Shown: positions 7,109 through 7,454 of the stretch, piece after piece
How the letters are laid out: each line of letters starts with the position of its first letter
Position numbering within the stretch: position 1 is the first letter of the stretch
Origin: JAFDVL01 sp043736395
Lineage (GTDB): Bacteria > Acidobacteriota > Blastocatellia > RBC074
Length of the DNA stretch: 7,454 bases
Assembly (NCBI GenBank): GCA_043736395.1
Contig: JAYTCQ010000407.1
Coordinates: 1-7,454, forward strand
Direction of reading: 5' to 3'
Position numbers and translations under genes: made by a program
Notes under the pieces: generated by a model
Databases searched by the model: none
Told to the model about the DNA's origin: nothing
The model's input: only the letters and a program-made list of their open reading frames with translations

Positions 7109-7454
7109 TTAAGTAAGACGCAAACACGCTCTGCCGCGCGAAAGCGCTAAAGATTGCAAGTAGTAAGCAGTTGCTTGTTTGCCGCGATACCCTTGAGGAG
7201 CGAGATTCCAACAGGATTGCGGGTCGCCGGATAATTCGTTTACGCTTAGAGAATAAGGTTCTTGTAAGAGAGCGAAATCATTGCCAGGAAATTGTCCTTG
7301 GTCTCCGATACATAATATTGGCTGAATGCCCGTTTTTCCTACCTGTTCTTGGATAGCTTTTACCAAAGCGCGTTTGGAAACACCAGGAGCTAGAATGTCA
7401 ATCGAGTGACTTGAACATACCGCAACTACCCCTGGCTGACCAAATTTGTGAATG
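7109..7454 (-). CDS. HAD-superfamily phosphatase, C-terminal part (5' end beyond window)
   Basis: The last 114 residues of a HAD-fold hydrolase are visible; the frame is open to the right edge. DILAPGVSKRAL resembles the motif III stretch of Cof-like phosphatases, with its conserved lysine. ILCIGDQGQFPGNDFALL carries motif IV: GD, then a GND after a longer than usual spacer, followed by the typical ALL. The ending, with SLSVNELS, CWNLAP and YRGKQAT, is Cys/Trp-bearing and looks like a conserved family tail. The nucleophilic Asp (motif I) and motif II lie outside the window. A TTG at 7366 is internal, not the start, because the homologous frame continues upstream with motif III. It is the first visible gene of the operon, ahead of the PRTase by 18 bases. 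It probably removes a phosphate from a sugar-phosphate or nucleotide-like compound made or used by its neighbours; that is inference. Confidence 0.85.
   Translation of the reverse strand, partial: IHKFGQPGVVAVCSSHSIDILAPGVSKRALVKAIQEQVGKTGIQPILCIGDQGQFPGNDFALLQEPYSLSVNELSGDPQSCWNLAPQGYRGKQATAYYLQSLALSRGRACLRLT

Noticed and set aside
7364..7366. TTG as the start of a separate small gene before the PRTase
   Set aside because: The frame continues upstream to the window edge with HAD motif III features, so this is the middle of a larger gene.
1..7454. CRISPR arrays, tRNA or rRNA genes
   Set aside because: Reading through the window I saw no regularly spaced direct repeats, no tRNA-like cloverleaf and no rRNA-like conserved blocks.

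Overview
The window looks like part of a proteobacterial chromosome, probably gammaproteobacterial. The support is indirect: a Gram-negative-style secreted subtilase, moderate base composition and well-formed Shine-Dalgarno sites. No marker gene fixes the taxon, so this assignment is tentative. All convincing genes lie on the minus strand and read right to left.

Right to centre (7454 to 1761): a tight five-gene operon whose first gene runs off the right edge. In transcription order it holds (1) the C-terminal part of a HAD-fold phosphatase, (2) a phosphoribosyltransferase-like protein with a fused N-terminal helical module, (3) a 652-residue P-loop ATPase of the ORC/CDC6-like AAA type, (4) a 369-residue protein of unknown function that looks Rossmann-like, and (5) a PfkB/ribokinase-type kinase carrying a CxxC insert. 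Gaps between the genes are 18, 2, 4 and 8 bases, and the ribosome sites of genes 3, 4 and 5 overlap the end of the preceding gene, so the products are probably made together. A phosphatase, a PRTase and a sugar or nucleoside kinase suggest a small pathway handling a phosphoribosyl or nucleotide-like compound. The ATPase and the Rossmann-like protein would then supply sensing or switching. This combination fits the predicted prokaryotic conflict (immunity) systems built around PRTase-like proteins. I know of no assigned biochemical reaction for it, and it is the most interesting item here.

Centre-left (1007 to 1760): about 750 bases with no convincing gene. It contains a T-rich homopolymer stretch, a sequence like an IS3-family terminus, a perfect 12-base palindrome, an 8-base-arm inverted repeat, and a short plus-strand frame that may be a decayed gene. 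It looks like the boundary between the operon and its neighbour, with signs of past rearrangement.

Left (1 to 1006): the N-terminal 335 residues of a secreted subtilisin-like (S8) protease with its propeptide and full catalytic triad, cut by the left edge. Nothing ties it to the operon. It is separately transcribed from the AT-rich gap and is probably the resident flank.
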